A stretch of 64,000 nt of DNA, from assembly GCA_013216015.1 (NCBI GenBank), contig JABSOI010000010.1, forward strand, positions 144,505 to 208,504. The letters are read 5' to 3'. A program made the translations under genes and the position numbers. Shown piece by piece: positions 36,211 to 46,281 of this stretch. The notes under the pieces are model-generated. The model was not told the DNA's origin. It did not search any database and saw only the letters and a program-made list of their open reading frames with translations. The stretch is from Alteromonadaceae bacterium. GTDB taxonomy: Bacteria > Pseudomonadota > Gammaproteobacteria > Enterobacterales > Alteromonadaceae. Each line of letters opens with the position of its first letter. Position 1 is the stretch's first letter.

Positions 36211-38898
36211 TTAGCTTAATGCTGCATCAAGTTTTTCTTTTAAATCTTTTGATAATGTCGGCAATAATGAAAGTTTATCAAGCTCTGTTCGCATTAGTTT
36301 CTGCCTCACTTTATCAAAACCTTTATATTGGATTAATGGTGTGATTAATCTTGAAGCCACTTGTGGATTTATATCATCTAACAAGGCAATTTGATTTGCT
36401 AAAAACTTATATCCATCACCCGTTAGACTATGAAAATGCCTTGGATTGTTATAAGCAAAAGAAGCTATTAATGATCTTGCTCTATTAGGATTTTTTAAAC
36501 TAAACAGAGGATGTTTAATTAAATCGGATAATCGTTGCATGATATTTTTACTATTTAAAATACCATTAACCATAAACCATTTGTCCATTACAAGTGCCGT
36601 ATCAAACCAACGTTTCTCAAAAATCGCCATTTGCTCATCGTATTCTGGTAAGTTATTTTTCGCAGAACAATTTAACGCCGATAAAGTATCAGTCATATTA
36701 TCAGCATCTATATATTGCTGATGAACCAGCGATTGTGATCCCGGTAATATTGCAAGATAAGATAAACAAACATTTTTCAATGCTCTGTTAGCTAACACCA
36801 AAGCATCTTTACTTTTGCTTGAGCTACTTTGCTCCAGATTTTTATCAACACCATTGATAACTTTTTGACATTGCTGGTAAGTTTTAAGAAGAAGATCTTT
36901 TAAACCTTTTGCTAAAAATAACTTTAATGTAGAAATTGCATCACTTAATGCTATTGGATCAACCTCTTCTATCATATCTGCGACTTCATCAAAATCAGGT
37001 AATATCAGTTGTTCCGCTATAAGCGCAGGATCGATTGAAGACGATAATATATTTGCAAATGAGCTAAGCAAACTTATCGGTAGCTGCTCCTCTGTGTTAG
37101 TTACTAATTTTTTCAAATACGTAACGAGTAATTTTTGCCCCGCATCCCAACGGCAAAATTCATCTTGTGCCAAAACCATTATTGACTCAAGTTCATTATC
37201 TGTCTGGATATAATCTACTTTAACAGGAGCCGAAAAACCTCCTAAGAAAGCAACAATTGGTTTTTCATCAAAACGCTCAAAACTCCACGTTTGCTCAAGG
37301 TTTTTTAATTCAAGTAAATGACTGGTACTACGGTTATTTTTTTGATCAATTAATTCAACTTTTACAGGAATATGTAATAAATCGTTGGTCGAGTCAGACT
37401 TGCCGGATTTTTCTGTATCTGACTTAGGGTCACTTTGTTTAATACTTAAATTAAATTTACCTGTTGATTCATCAAAAGATTCATTAACAATAAGGGTTGG
37501 AGTTCCCGCCTTTGAATACCATAACTTAAATTGCTCTAAATTCTCTTTTGACGCATCAGCCATTGCATTGACAAAATCATCACAAGTAACTGCCATACCG
37601 TCAAAACGTTTAAAATAAAGATCCAACCCTTTTTTAAATTGTTCCTGACCAAGTAACGTATGCAGCATACGAATAACTTCGGCCCCCTTTTCATACACAG
37701 TAAGGGTATAAAAGTTATTCATCTCCATTACTTTTTCTGGTCTTATTGGATGAGCCATTGGGCCAGCATCTTCAGCAAACTGCAATGAACGTAATACACG
37801 AACATTTTGAATTCTGGTCACAGCACAAGAATGCATATCCGCACTGAATTGCTGATCTCGAAAAACCGTCAAACCTTCTTTCAAACTTAATTGGAACCAA
37901 TCACGACAAGTTACCCGATTACCCGTCCAGTTATGGAAATATTCATGGGCTATAACCGCTTCAACATTAAAGTAATCAGTATCTGTAGCAGTTTTACTAT
38001 CAGCTAAAACGTATTTACTGTTAAAAACATTAAGCCCTTTATTTTCCATTGCCCCCATATTGAAGAAATCGACAGCTACAATCATGTAAATATCTAAATC
38101 GTACTCCAGATCAAAAGTATCTTCATCCCATGCCATTGAGTTTTTCAAAGCATTCATGGCATGTTGAGCTTTTAACAAATTACCTTTATCTACAAATATT
38201 TCTAAAGCAACATTTCTTTTTGAAGCAGTAACATAGTTGTCTTGTAGTAAATCGAAATCTCCTGCAACTAAGGCAAACAAATAACAAGGCTTTGGAAAGG
38301 GATCATGCCAGGTAGTAAAGTGTCTTCCATTTTCAAGCTCCCCCTGATCAATCTTATTACCGTTTGAAAGTAAATATGGATATGGTTTCTTATCTGCAAT
38401 AACTTTAGTGGTAAAAATCGCCATTACATCAGGACGGTCTAAATAATAGGTTATCCGACGGAACCCCTCTGCTTCACATTGAGTACAAAAAGCATCGCCT
38501 GACTTGAACAGGCCTTCTAATGACGTATTTTCCAACGGATTAATTTCTGTAACAATCGTTAAAGTAAATTCTTGTTCCTTTGTCACAATTTCAAGGTGAT
38601 TATCGGTAATAATATAATGATCATAACTGAGTTCATCTTGACTTGATGGAGCACTACTTAGTTGGGAACTGCTTAATTGAGAACTGCTTAATTGAGAACT
38701 GTTCAACTGAACACTGATCAATTTCAATTGTGCACCATCTAGAGTTAAAGAAGCAGCATCCTCCCCCACCCGCCTAACGGTCATAATACTAGTGACAATG
38801 GTTTTAGTATCCGATAAATCAAAAGTAAGTTCTATTGTTGAAATGGTAAATAATGAAGGTTGGTAATCTGCGAGATATCGAGCAGTGAATTGTGCCAT
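36211..38898 (-). CDS. pepN: aminopeptidase N (M1 family)
   Basis: An 895-residue zinc aminopeptidase of the E. coli PepN type, cytoplasmic, removing N-terminal residues from peptides. The exopeptidase motif GAMENKG is at 282-288, zinc site HEYFH at 318-322 with Glu341 in SLKEGLTVFRD, and the first domain reads FRRITYYLDRPDVM. It is about 25 residues longer than the E. coli enzyme. The excess is a repetitive insert at about residues 65-87, built of S-S-S-Q-L units encoded by a 15-bp tandem repeat (38651-38710), in a surface loop of domain 1. The enzyme should still be active. Peptide use fits the glutamate-degrading lifestyle. Confidence 0.96.
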   Translation of the reverse strand: MAQFTARYLADYQPSLFTISTIELTFDLSDTKTIVTSIMTVRRVGEDAASLTLDGAQLKLISVQLNSSQLSSSQLSSSQLSSAPSSQDELSYDHYIITDNHLEIVTKEQEFTLTIVTEINPLENTSLEGLFKSGDAFCTQCEAEGFRRITYYLDRPDVMAIFTTKVIADKKPYPYLLSNGNKIDQGELENGRHFTTWHDPFPKPCYLFALVAGDFDLLQDNYVTASKRNVALEIFVDKGNLLKAQHAMNALKNSMAWDEDTFDLEYDLDIYMIVAVDFFNMGAMENKGLNVFNSKYVLADSKTATDTDYFNVEAVIAHEYFHNWTGNRVTCRDWFQLSLKEGLTVFRDQQFSADMHSCAVTRIQNVRVLRSLQFAEDAGPMAHPIRPEKVMEMNNFYTLTVYEKGAEVIRMLHTLLGQEQFKKGLDLYFKRFDGMAVTCDDFVNAMADASKENLEQFKLWYSKAGTPTLIVNESFDESTGKFNLSIKQSDPKSDTEKSGKSDSTNDLLHIPVKVELIDQKNNRSTSHLLELKNLEQTWSFERFDEKPIVAFLGGFSAPVKVDYIQTDNELESIMVLAQDEFCRWDAGQKLLVTYLKKLVTNTEEQLPISLLSSFANILSSSIDPALIAEQLILPDFDEVADMIEEVDPIALSDAISTLKLFLAKGLKDLLLKTYQQCQKVINGVDKNLEQSSSSKSKDALVLANRALKNVCLSYLAILPGSQSLVHQQYIDADNMTDTLSALNCSAKNNLPEYDEQMAIFEKRWFDTALVMDKWFMVNGILNSKNIMQRLSDLIKHPLFSLKNPNRARSLIASFAYNNPRHFHSLTGDGYKFLANQIALLDDINPQVASRLITPLIQYKGFDKVRQKLMRTELDKLSLLPTLSKDLKEKLDAALS

Positions 38899-38932
38899 TG
38901 ATGAGTCCAGTATTTGCTAAAGAGAAAATATA

Positions 38933-39193
38933 TACCCAAACCACTTGGAAATGCAGGATTGTGCAAGACGAGAAACGGCTATATACAAGGCATTAAACTT
39001 TGCTAATAGTATTCTATTAGGAAATTTAATAACGCAGGAGATAGCCGTTTATCGCCTTACCCGAAGGGAGCTAAGCTAGAATATCAGTGCTGTGTTGCAA
39101 CACTTTATAAGGGAATAACCATTATATTCGTGTTGCGCCATGCTCTGATGTACTAGATTAGCTCTCGGCTGGCATTTCCAAGTGGTATGGGTA
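38933..39193. mobile_element. MITE family B, copy 1
   Basis: About 261 bp beginning TACCCAAACCACTTGGAAAT and ending with the complement of that end. No coding capacity. Internal sequence matches the element at 57513-57922, including ACGAGAAACGGCTATATA and the AAATTTAATAACGCAGGAGA stretch. It fills the space between pepN and nhaC. Confidence 0.8.
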
Positions 39194-39245
39194 TCCAGCC
39201 TGTAAAAACAGGCTTTATACATTATTATTTATTTGGGTAATTTTA

Positions 39246-40694
39246 TTATTTTGTCACTAATTTTTTAATCTTAAAACCCATATAACCGTAGACTACCGCT
39301 AAAACAGGATTAATTAAATTAAAAAAGCAATAAAAAATATAATCAAAAGGATTAACTAGCAACACACTATACATATATGCGCCACAGGTATTCCAAGGTA
39401 TTAACGGTGAAGTTATAGTGCCTGAATCTTCAAGTGTACGGCTCAACACAACAGGATCTAACCCTCTGCGTTTATACTCTTCTTTGTACATACGTCCTGG
39501 CATTACAATCGACATATACTGATCAGCAGTAATAAGGTTTGTACCAATACAAGTTGCCACGGTGCTGGCGATTAAACTTCCGGTTGATTTTGCTGCAGCT
39601 AGAATTACATTTACAAATTTACGTAACATACCTAAATGCTCTAACACGGCACCAAAACTAAGCGCACACATAATAAGCCAAATAGTATTTAACATGCTCG
39701 ACATACCACCGCCACTAAGCAACTTATCAAGCTCTTGATTACCCGTTTCAATCGCTACGCCATCAAAAAAAGCCGTCCAGACCACCATTAAATTAGCCGT
39801 AAAAACATCACTGCCTTGGGTCGCTATTCTGATAATAAGTTCTTGTTGAAATAAAATAGCCCAAACAGCGCCCATTATTGCTCCAATAGAAACAGCAGGG
39901 AATGCCGGCACTTTTTTGATGGCTAAACCAAGTAAGATTAACAGTGGCACTAAATTTACAACACTTATATGAAACTGTTGAGAAAGTTGTTCATTCAAAG
40001 CGTTTATCGCACTATTACTTGCGGTAACAGTTTCATTTAACCCTAAAATAATAAATAAAACCAACGCAGTACTGATTGAAGGGATTGTTGTCCATAACAT
40101 ATATTTTATATGGTTAAACAATTCACTGCCTGCAACAGCCGGAGCTAAATTTGTTGTTTCGGATAATGGTGATATTTTATCACCAAAATATGCACCAGAA
40201 ATAACCGCACCCGCAGTAATGGCTGGAGATAATTCTAATCCCTGAGCAATACCCAATAATGCAACACCAATAGTCGCAGCCGTAGTCCATGAACTACCAA
40301 TACTCATGGCAACTACACCACAAATAACGCAAGTGGCGGCATAAAACCAACTGGGGTTAAGAATTTGCAAACCATAATAAATCATTGTTGGTACTGTACC
40401 GGACAATAACCAGGTGCCAATAAGCGCACCAACTGATAATAAAATTAAGATAGCCCCTAAAGAAATAGAAATACCATGCACAATGGCTTTTTCCATTGAA
40501 GCCCAAGTATAACCATTCTTAAAACCAATAATGACGGCTATTCCCATACCAACCAATAAAGCGATTTGATTTGGCCCATAAGAAGAGTTATCACCAAAAT
40601 ATATTACTGCGGCAGCCAACATAATAACTAACGCAATAATAGGAATTAATGCGTCAATAAGACTTGGGGGCTTAGTATTACTTGAATCTGACAT
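39246..40694 (-). CDS. nhaC: Na+/H+ antiporter, NhaC family
   Basis: A 482-residue inner-membrane antiporter with about 11-12 transmembrane helices spread over the full length. Family blocks include SSWTTAATIGVALLGIAQGL, GAYFGDKISPLSETTN and the C-terminal SPLIPWNTCGAYM. It exchanges internal sodium for protons, expected in a marine organism. No regulator adjoins it. It is preceded by a MITE-like element on one side and, on the other, the terminator of prc. Confidence 0.9.
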   Translation of the reverse strand: MSDSSNTKPPSLIDALIPIIALVIMLAAAVIYFGDNSSYGPNQIALLVGMGIAVIIGFKNGYTWASMEKAIVHGISISLGAILILLSVGALIGTWLLSGTVPTMIYYGLQILNPSWFYAATCVICGVVAMSIGSSWTTAATIGVALLGIAQGLELSPAITAGAVISGAYFGDKISPLSETTNLAPAVAGSELFNHIKYMLWTTIPSISTALVLFIILGLNETVTASNSAINALNEQLSQQFHISVVNLVPLLILLGLAIKKVPAFPAVSIGAIMGAVWAILFQQELIIRIATQGSDVFTANLMVVWTAFFDGVAIETGNQELDKLLSGGGMSSMLNTIWLIMCALSFGAVLEHLGMLRKFVNVILAAAKSTGSLIASTVATCIGTNLITADQYMSIVMPGRMYKEEYKRRGLDPVVLSRTLEDSGTITSPLIPWNTCGAYMYSVLLVNPFDYIFYCFFNLINPVLAVVYGYMGFKIKKLVTK

Positions 40695-40969
40695 AGAAAT
40701 ATCGATACCTTTTTATTTTAATTGTTATCTAACGTAAATAAAGATTCCACCTTAATACCCAGAACTTTCTATTTCATGTTTTTTTCAAACCTCTGAATGG
40801 GAATAAACTTAATTGTATTGTGATTATAGTGCAAGCTATTTATGTGTTTTAATAGGGCCATAGTAAATAAAGATCATACAAGAAAAAAAATCTATCCAGA
40901 TTTTTTTATAAAGATAACCCCAAACCATTTGGAAATGCAGATCAAAAAGATGCCGTTTTTTATAAAAGA
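40695..40969. other. nhaC promoter region with family B fragment
   Basis: 275 bp. Near 40918-40941 is a lone relic of a family B end (CCCCAAACCATTTGGAAATG), with no second end found. Otherwise AT-rich, no gene. Confidence 0.45.
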
Positions 40970-40991
40970 AAACCGCCAACGTGGGCGGTTT
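40970..40991 (-). terminator. terminator of the msrC-proQ-prc operon
   Basis: Stem AAACCGCC / GGCGGTTT with a 6-base loop; on the minus strand it runs into TTTCTTTTAT. About 50 bp after the prc stop. Confidence 0.75.
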
Positions 40992-41043
40992 AAAATGTTA
41001 TAAACTTAAAAAACTACGAAGTTAAAAATAAACAATAACAAGT

Positions 41044-43152
41044 CTATTTTTTAGCAACTTTTCCTAATGAAACTAAATCAAAAGTAATTTTGGCCGTTTC
41101 GTCAAGGAATGGATCTAATTCACTTAACTCATCAGGTAAATCTTCAAGGTTAGTCACTTTCTCCATGCTCATTGCAACTAATCTTTCATTCGTTCTAACA
41201 AGTTGTTTGCTTTTACTACTCTTACGCTTAGCTTTTCGTTTTTCCAAGTTTAAGGATATAGTTTTATCATCTTTTTCAGCTTGATATATTTTAATATCTG
41301 ACAATAAATAATTAAACTCAGTGTTATTTTTTATTCTTTCACTATGTAAAGAACTCAAATATGCGATGTCACCACTTAAATCAGTAAATGGCTTGTATAG
41401 AGCCTTAGCAATTTGGTCCCAGGGTAATGCATTCTTCTCTCGACTTTCACCCCAATCATCTGGATCTACAGCCGATGGAAATTCAATATCCGGCAATACA
41501 CCACGATGCTGAGTACTACCACCGTTAATTCGATAAAATTTTGCAATAGTAAATTGAATACTGCCAAATGGCTTATCGTAAAGATCATACACCCGTCCTA
41601 AAGGTCTGTGCTGCTGAACTGTACCTTTACCAAAAGTATGCTCACCAACAATAACACCACGGTTATAATCTTGAATTGCCGCTGAAAAAATTTCAGATGC
41701 AGAAGCACTATATCGATCAACCATTACAGTTAACGGGCCTTCATAATAACTAATACCATCTTTATCACGATTTACTGAAACTCGGTTTGCACCATCCCGA
41801 ACTTGTACAACAGGACCATGTTCAATAAACAATCCGGTTAATAATGTAGCTTCAGTTAAAGAGCCGCCACCATTGCCACGTAAATCGACAATAATACCTT
41901 CAACATTGTCAGCTCTTAACTTATCAAGTTCTTTTTTAACATCTACCGAAAGATTGTTATAAAAACTGGGAATTGTAATAACACCTAATTTTTTGCCTGT
42001 AGCGACATCAGATTCAGATTTTTCAATATAGACTTCTGATTTTGCAGCCCGGTCTTCTAATTTGATTTTTTCACGAATAATTGAAACTATTTTAATGCTG
42101 CTATCATCTTCAGCTTCACCGGGCAACACTTGTAAACGAACCTTGCTACCTTTAGGACCTTTGATTAAATCAACAACATCATCTAAACGCCAACCAATAA
42201 CATCAACAAACTCTTCATCGTCCTGAGAGACACCAACAATTCTATCTTTAGGATTAATCTCATTAGATTTTTCAGCAGGACCACCCGGAACTACACTTTG
42301 AATAACGGTATAATCTTCTTCAGCTCGTAAAACTGCACCAATACCTTCCAGAGATAAATTCATTTCCATCTGAAATCTTTCTGCATTTCGAGGAGACAAA
42401 TAAGAAGTATGAGGCTCAACAGAACGAGAAAAGCTATTCATCACTACCTGAAAAACATCTTCGCTATCACTTTGCTTTAAACGTCTAGTGGCATAACGAT
42501 AACGTTTACCTAAAATTTCTTGAACTTTAGGCCATTTTTTTTTGGTTAAAATTAAATTAAGTGCATCATATTTAACCTTTAAACGCCATAATTCATCAAG
42601 TTCATCTTCATTTTCCGCCCACTCAGCATTTTCACGGTCAAAGGAAATCACTTCATTTTTAGTAAAATCGAATGGCGCTTTAACTAAGTTTGAACTTACC
42701 GAAGATAAGTTTTCCTTGTCAAAACCTAATAACTCCAACGCATATTCATAGCGTTCAAGGCGACGTTGCAAATTAATATTATAAATTTCATAAGCAACAT
42801 CTAATTTTCCTCTTGAAATAAACGTATCAAAATCATGACGATGTTTTTCAAACGTTTTTATGTCGGCAGATAAGAAGACATTCCGGGCATAATCAAGTTG
42901 CTTAATGTAACGTTCAAAAACTTTCTCTGAAAGCAAGTCGTCCATTTGCACTTTTTTATAATGCGTACGGGCGAAATGTGTGGTGATCCGTTTACTAGAC
43001 GTGGCATGCTGACTTTCAGGTACAAGCAAGGGAAGTGGAACCTTCTGGTCAATATTTTTATTATTGTCTTCATACGCTAATAAATTAGCGCTAGTTCCTA
43101 GTAAAGAAACAGACAATGATACGGCAAGTGCGATACGACAGAATTTTAGCAT
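41044..43152 (-). CDS. prc: tail-specific (C-terminal processing) protease
   Basis: A 702-residue periplasmic S41 protease of the Prc/Tsp type. The signal peptide ends near LLAYED. Next come an N-terminal helical domain, a PDZ domain (about residues 260-345), the protease core with catalytic Ser484 in YSASASEIF and Lys509 in TFGKGTVQ, and a C-terminal helical DUF3340-like part rich in Lys. Ser-Lys spacing of 25 equals the E. coli enzyme. It degrades tagged and envelope proteins and trims peptidoglycan enzymes. It starts 15 bp after the proQ stop; the proQ-prc order is also that of E. coli. Confidence 0.95.
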   Translation of the reverse strand: MLKFCRIALAVSLSVSLLGTSANLLAYEDNNKNIDQKVPLPLLVPESQHATSSKRITTHFARTHYKKVQMDDLLSEKVFERYIKQLDYARNVFLSADIKTFEKHRHDFDTFISRGKLDVAYEIYNINLQRRLERYEYALELLGFDKENLSSVSSNLVKAPFDFTKNEVISFDRENAEWAENEDELDELWRLKVKYDALNLILTKKKWPKVQEILGKRYRYATRRLKQSDSEDVFQVVMNSFSRSVEPHTSYLSPRNAERFQMEMNLSLEGIGAVLRAEEDYTVIQSVVPGGPAEKSNEINPKDRIVGVSQDDEEFVDVIGWRLDDVVDLIKGPKGSKVRLQVLPGEAEDDSSIKIVSIIREKIKLEDRAAKSEVYIEKSESDVATGKKLGVITIPSFYNNLSVDVKKELDKLRADNVEGIIVDLRGNGGGSLTEATLLTGLFIEHGPVVQVRDGANRVSVNRDKDGISYYEGPLTVMVDRYSASASEIFSAAIQDYNRGVIVGEHTFGKGTVQQHRPLGRVYDLYDKPFGSIQFTIAKFYRINGGSTQHRGVLPDIEFPSAVDPDDWGESREKNALPWDQIAKALYKPFTDLSGDIAYLSSLHSERIKNNTEFNYLLSDIKIYQAEKDDKTISLNLEKRKAKRKSSKSKQLVRTNERLVAMSMEKVTNLEDLPDELSELDPFLDETAKITFDLVSLGKVAKK

Positions 43153-43167
43153 GCCTACTACTCCATA

Positions 43168-43809
43168 TTATTGGGAATAAATATTTTCAATTTGTGTTTT
43201 AATAACCATTCCTGAGTTAAGTTGAACACTAACATCTTTTCCGGTAACTTCCGTAATTGTGGCATCCATTGGCGAGTTCCCCAATTGCACTTTTACTTTA
43301 TTACCCGCTTTAATTAAAGCAGTTTCTACAGGTTTAAGTTTAGCCTGAACTTTAACTTCTGCACGTTTTGTTGACTTAACTGCTTTAAATTTAACTTTTT
43401 TCTTAGCGTCAGTAACTTGTTTCGCTTCAGGTTTATTACCCTTATTCGGCTTTTGAGGCACATTGTCTTTTGGTTTTTTGTTACCAAATTTTTCCTGGCT
43501 TTCTTTCAACGTCTTGCTGGCGTACTCAGCTTGAGCTTCATCAATTTCTGCAACTTGGTTACCATCAATATCAATTCGCTGATTACCAAGTTTAATTGTT
43601 TTTAAATAACGCCAACTGCTGGTGTAATGACGAAGCGCTTGGCGTAATCGTGTTTTACTGACAGTTTCATCTTCTTTTAGCTTTTCAGCTAAATCTTGAA
43701 ATATTCCCACTTTTAAGGGTTTTGCTGCCCCTTCAATTGAAAAACACGCTGGGAATTTCTCAGCTAAATAGGCAATAATTTCTTTTGTGCTAGTACGTTT
43801 AGTTTCCAT
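43168..43809 (-). CDS. proQ: RNA chaperone ProQ
   Basis: 213 residues. The N-terminal FinO/ProQ domain (about 1-120) contains the RNA-binding face LRQALRHYTSSWRYLKTIK. The Lys-rich linker (about 105-165) and a C-terminal Tudor-like domain with KVQLGNSPMDATITEVTG complete the E. coli ProQ architecture. It binds structured small RNAs and mRNA 3' ends. It is in an operon with msrC, a small unknown gene and prc. Confidence 0.93.
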   Translation of the reverse strand: METKRTSTKEIIAYLAEKFPACFSIEGAAKPLKVGIFQDLAEKLKEDETVSKTRLRQALRHYTSSWRYLKTIKLGNQRIDIDGNQVAEIDEAQAEYASKTLKESQEKFGNKKPKDNVPQKPNKGNKPEAKQVTDAKKKVKFKAVKSTKRAEVKVQAKLKPVETALIKAGNKVKVQLGNSPMDATITEVTGKDVSVQLNSGMVIKTQIENIYSQ

Positions 43810-43825
43810 AAATACAACTTATATA

Positions 43826-44107
43826 TTAATTTTGTAGATGTTGTTCCCGGTTATCCAACATATGTCGGCACCAGTCATAAATATCATCAGTTTCTAAATC
43901 AGGCAATACATCTTGCCCGATCCATGTTTCCCATACCAGTTCTAATAGCTGATTAAGCACTTCTGGTTCAATATCTTCTTCCGCTAAATCATACAGAGTA
44001 TGATAAATTTCATTCATCCGCTCTGTGACTTGTTCTTCCTGGCCATCCCAGTCACCGACTATAGACTCGGCAACTAAATAGTCATGAATAACAACAAATT
44101 CTTTCAT
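43826..44107 (-). CDS. small acidic conserved-looking protein, unknown
   Basis: About 93 residues from ATG 44107, chosen because AGGTG lies 6 bases upstream; the frame could start at 44122. Very acidic, helical, with no signal or membrane segment. Blocks such as DWDGQEEQVTERMNEIYHTL and DDIYDWCRHML are seen. The family was not recognised. It lies 16 bp before proQ and 45 bp after msrC, so it is clearly within the operon. A cytoplasmic helper of RNA or redox functions is only a guess. Confidence 0.7.
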   Translation of the reverse strand: MKEFVVIHDYLVAESIVGDWDGQEEQVTERMNEIYHTLYDLAEEDIEPEVLNQLLELVWETWIGQDVLPDLETDDIYDWCRHMLDNREQHLQN

Positions 44108-44152
44108 CTTAACACCTAACAAATCTTAAAAATTTGTCTCTATATAACCATT

Positions 44153-44632
44153 TTACAGGCTACCCAAACAAAATTTAACTAAATTACTTTCTAATAAATT
44201 CACAATAGCCTGCAATCCTTGTTGATCAACTTCGTCAAACCTTGCAAATTCAATACTATCAATATCTAAAACCGCAACAACTTTATCATCAACCTTCAAT
44301 GGTATAACAATTTCCGCATTACTGGCAACATCACAAGCAATATGACCTTCAAAATTATGAACATCAGAAACGCATTGAATTTCCCCTGTTTCAGCCGCGA
44401 CACCACAAACACCCGTTCCTATTGGTATCCTGATGCAGGCAACTTTACCTTGAAATGGACCAAGTACAAGGCCCGAGTTTTCAACACGGTAAAAGCCCGC
44501 CCAATTAATTTGCTCCATAGCATCAAATAACAAAGCACTGATATTTGCCATATTTGCAATCAAATCAGGCTCATCTGAGATAAGGGCTTTGGTTTGCTCA
44601 TAAAGTTGTTGATACAATTGGGTCTTATTCAT
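44153..44632 (-). CDS. msrC: free methionine-(R)-sulfoxide reductase
   Basis: A 159-residue single GAF domain of the E. coli YebR/MsrC type, reducing free Met-R-sulfoxide in the cytoplasm. The three catalytic cysteines are C66, C76 and C100, with the same 10 and 24 spacing as C84, C94 and C118 in E. coli. Surrounding blocks IPIGTGVCGVAAETGE and HIACDVASNAEIVIPL are typical. It is the first gene of the operon ending in prc. Confidence 0.92.
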   Translation of the reverse strand: MNKTQLYQQLYEQTKALISDEPDLIANMANISALLFDAMEQINWAGFYRVENSGLVLGPFQGKVACIRIPIGTGVCGVAAETGEIQCVSDVHNFEGHIACDVASNAEIVIPLKVDDKVVAVLDIDSIEFARFDEVDQQGLQAIVNLLESNLVKFCLGSL

Positions 44633-45233
44633 TAACTTCTATTTATCCACTATTTCATCAATTTCGCCCAGCTGTAACAAAGGCAATTATCAAAAGCCGC
44701 ATAAGATACCTTGTTCAACCTTTAATTTAAAGCTTTATAAGCCAAAAAAAAACAATTTATTTGATCCTTTTCATCAAATCAATAAAAAAGTTACAGATAA
44801 AATAATAAGTAATATTATCGCTCTAACTGAAAAATTGCTGTTATTTGTGCCGATATATCTTTTATTCCAACAGTTGAATTAAATCCAGTAAACGCCCTAT
44901 TCGCCATTGAATAATGCATTGCACCTCCATTCGATAATTCTTTCATGTAAACTAAGTTACCTAATGTAACACCAGCTTGTGCGCAATTCTCATCGTTTTT
45001 TTTGCTGCTATTTTGTTTTGCTGCCCCCTCTTTCTAAAATAGCTAGTGTTCGTTCAGAAACGGGGTCGTAGCGAGGGCGATCCAATAATACCAAATGGGC
45101 TCTACAAGATATAAGCGTTTAGTAAATAACACTATCTTTATTTCTCATAAATATTAACAAGTAACAAATAATGTTTACAGTATATATATTTAGTTCCATT
45201 TTTGAAATACTGCAACATTATTCTTCAAAAAAT
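44633..45233. other. 601-bp gap with possible gene relics
   Basis: No intact gene. On the minus strand around 44826-45030 a frame without a good start reads NDENCAQAGVTLGNLVYMKE to DISAQITAIFQLER and a stop. Just before it, LDRPRYDPVSERTLAILER ends in a stop near 45035. Neither was recognised; they may be debris of a deleted gene. Confidence 0.3.
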
Positions 45234-46163
45234 TTACCAATGCTCCTGTTTTGATAAGAAAAAATCAATAAATGCTCTTATTTTAGGTTGATCTGATTTT
45301 ACATTTTGATAATAAAGATAAGCTTTTGCCGAACGCCACCAGTAATCCTCTAAAACAGGTACTAAACGTTGATTAGCCAAATGTTGTCTTATTTCCCAAT
45401 GATCGTCAGCAGCGTTGATTAAACCTAATCCCTGCAAAGCTAAATCTATTTGTCCCGATACGGTTTTAATAGGAGCATCAAGTAAAACACCATCAGGCTG
45501 AACAGCGTTAACGTTTGGATTTTTATTCACGACTAAAAAATTATCTGGCTGATTATGTAAGTAACCAATCACCTGATGGCTGCTAAGATCATCAGGCACC
45601 AAAGGAGTGCCAAAATGTTTAAGATACGCTGGTGAAGCAAAAATCCCGTATTGTGACTCCCACAAAAAGCGTGATTTTAGGCCAGGATGTTTTTCTCCAA
45701 GATATTGTGAAACACCCCAATAAATATCAAAGCTTTGTTGATTGATATCAATAACTTTATCACAAAGATCAAACACCAGTTCGATCTCAGGATATGCTTG
45801 ATGAAATTCATCTAACCAGGGAAACACAGTGTATTTATAAATATCAGGTGATTGGGCTACGACTTTAAGGGTGCCTGATATTTTCCCTTTCCGGGATTCA
45901 AGCCAAGAATTCAACGTATCATGCTGAGCAAGAATTAATTTTGCCTGAAGAAGAAATTCTTCTCCGAACTGGGTTAGTTTTACTTTCCTGGTACTACGTT
46001 CAAATAATGGTTCTTGTAACTGAGCTTCTAATTTAGTTATTTGTTTACTCATCGCCATAGGGGTTTGTTCACGTAGCTGAGCGGCAACTGTAAAACTCTG
46101 GTGTTCTGCCACTGCAATGAACGCAATTAATGTTTCAGTCTTGAAAGGTTGCTGTATTGACAT
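45234..46163 (-). CDS. LysR-family transcriptional regulator
   Basis: 309 residues from ATG 46163 (GGAG lies just upstream; an ATG at 46175 overlaps that site). The winged helix at about 8-66 reads SFTVAAQLREQTPMAMSKQI, then the effector-binding domain. The opening ETLIAFIAVAEHQSFTVAA fits the large subgroup that often regulates a divergent gene. The CPBP protease gene starts 118 bp away in the opposite direction and is the natural target. Effector unknown. Confidence 0.88.
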   Translation of the reverse strand: MSIQQPFKTETLIAFIAVAEHQSFTVAAQLREQTPMAMSKQITKLEAQLQEPLFERSTRKVKLTQFGEEFLLQAKLILAQHDTLNSWLESRKGKISGTLKVVAQSPDIYKYTVFPWLDEFHQAYPEIELVFDLCDKVIDINQQSFDIYWGVSQYLGEKHPGLKSRFLWESQYGIFASPAYLKHFGTPLVPDDLSSHQVIGYLHNQPDNFLVVNKNPNVNAVQPDGVLLDAPIKTVSGQIDLALQGLGLINAADDHWEIRQHLANQRLVPVLEDYWWRSAKAYLYYQNVKSDQPKIRAFIDFFLSKQEHW

Positions 46164-46281
46164 CACAGGCTCCATTATAAACTTTTAGTTGATATATATT
46201 ATACTAACATACTATTACTTTATAGTAGTCAAGCGTTTAAACTAAGTACATATTAAAACGATGACAATTATTGAGGTATAT

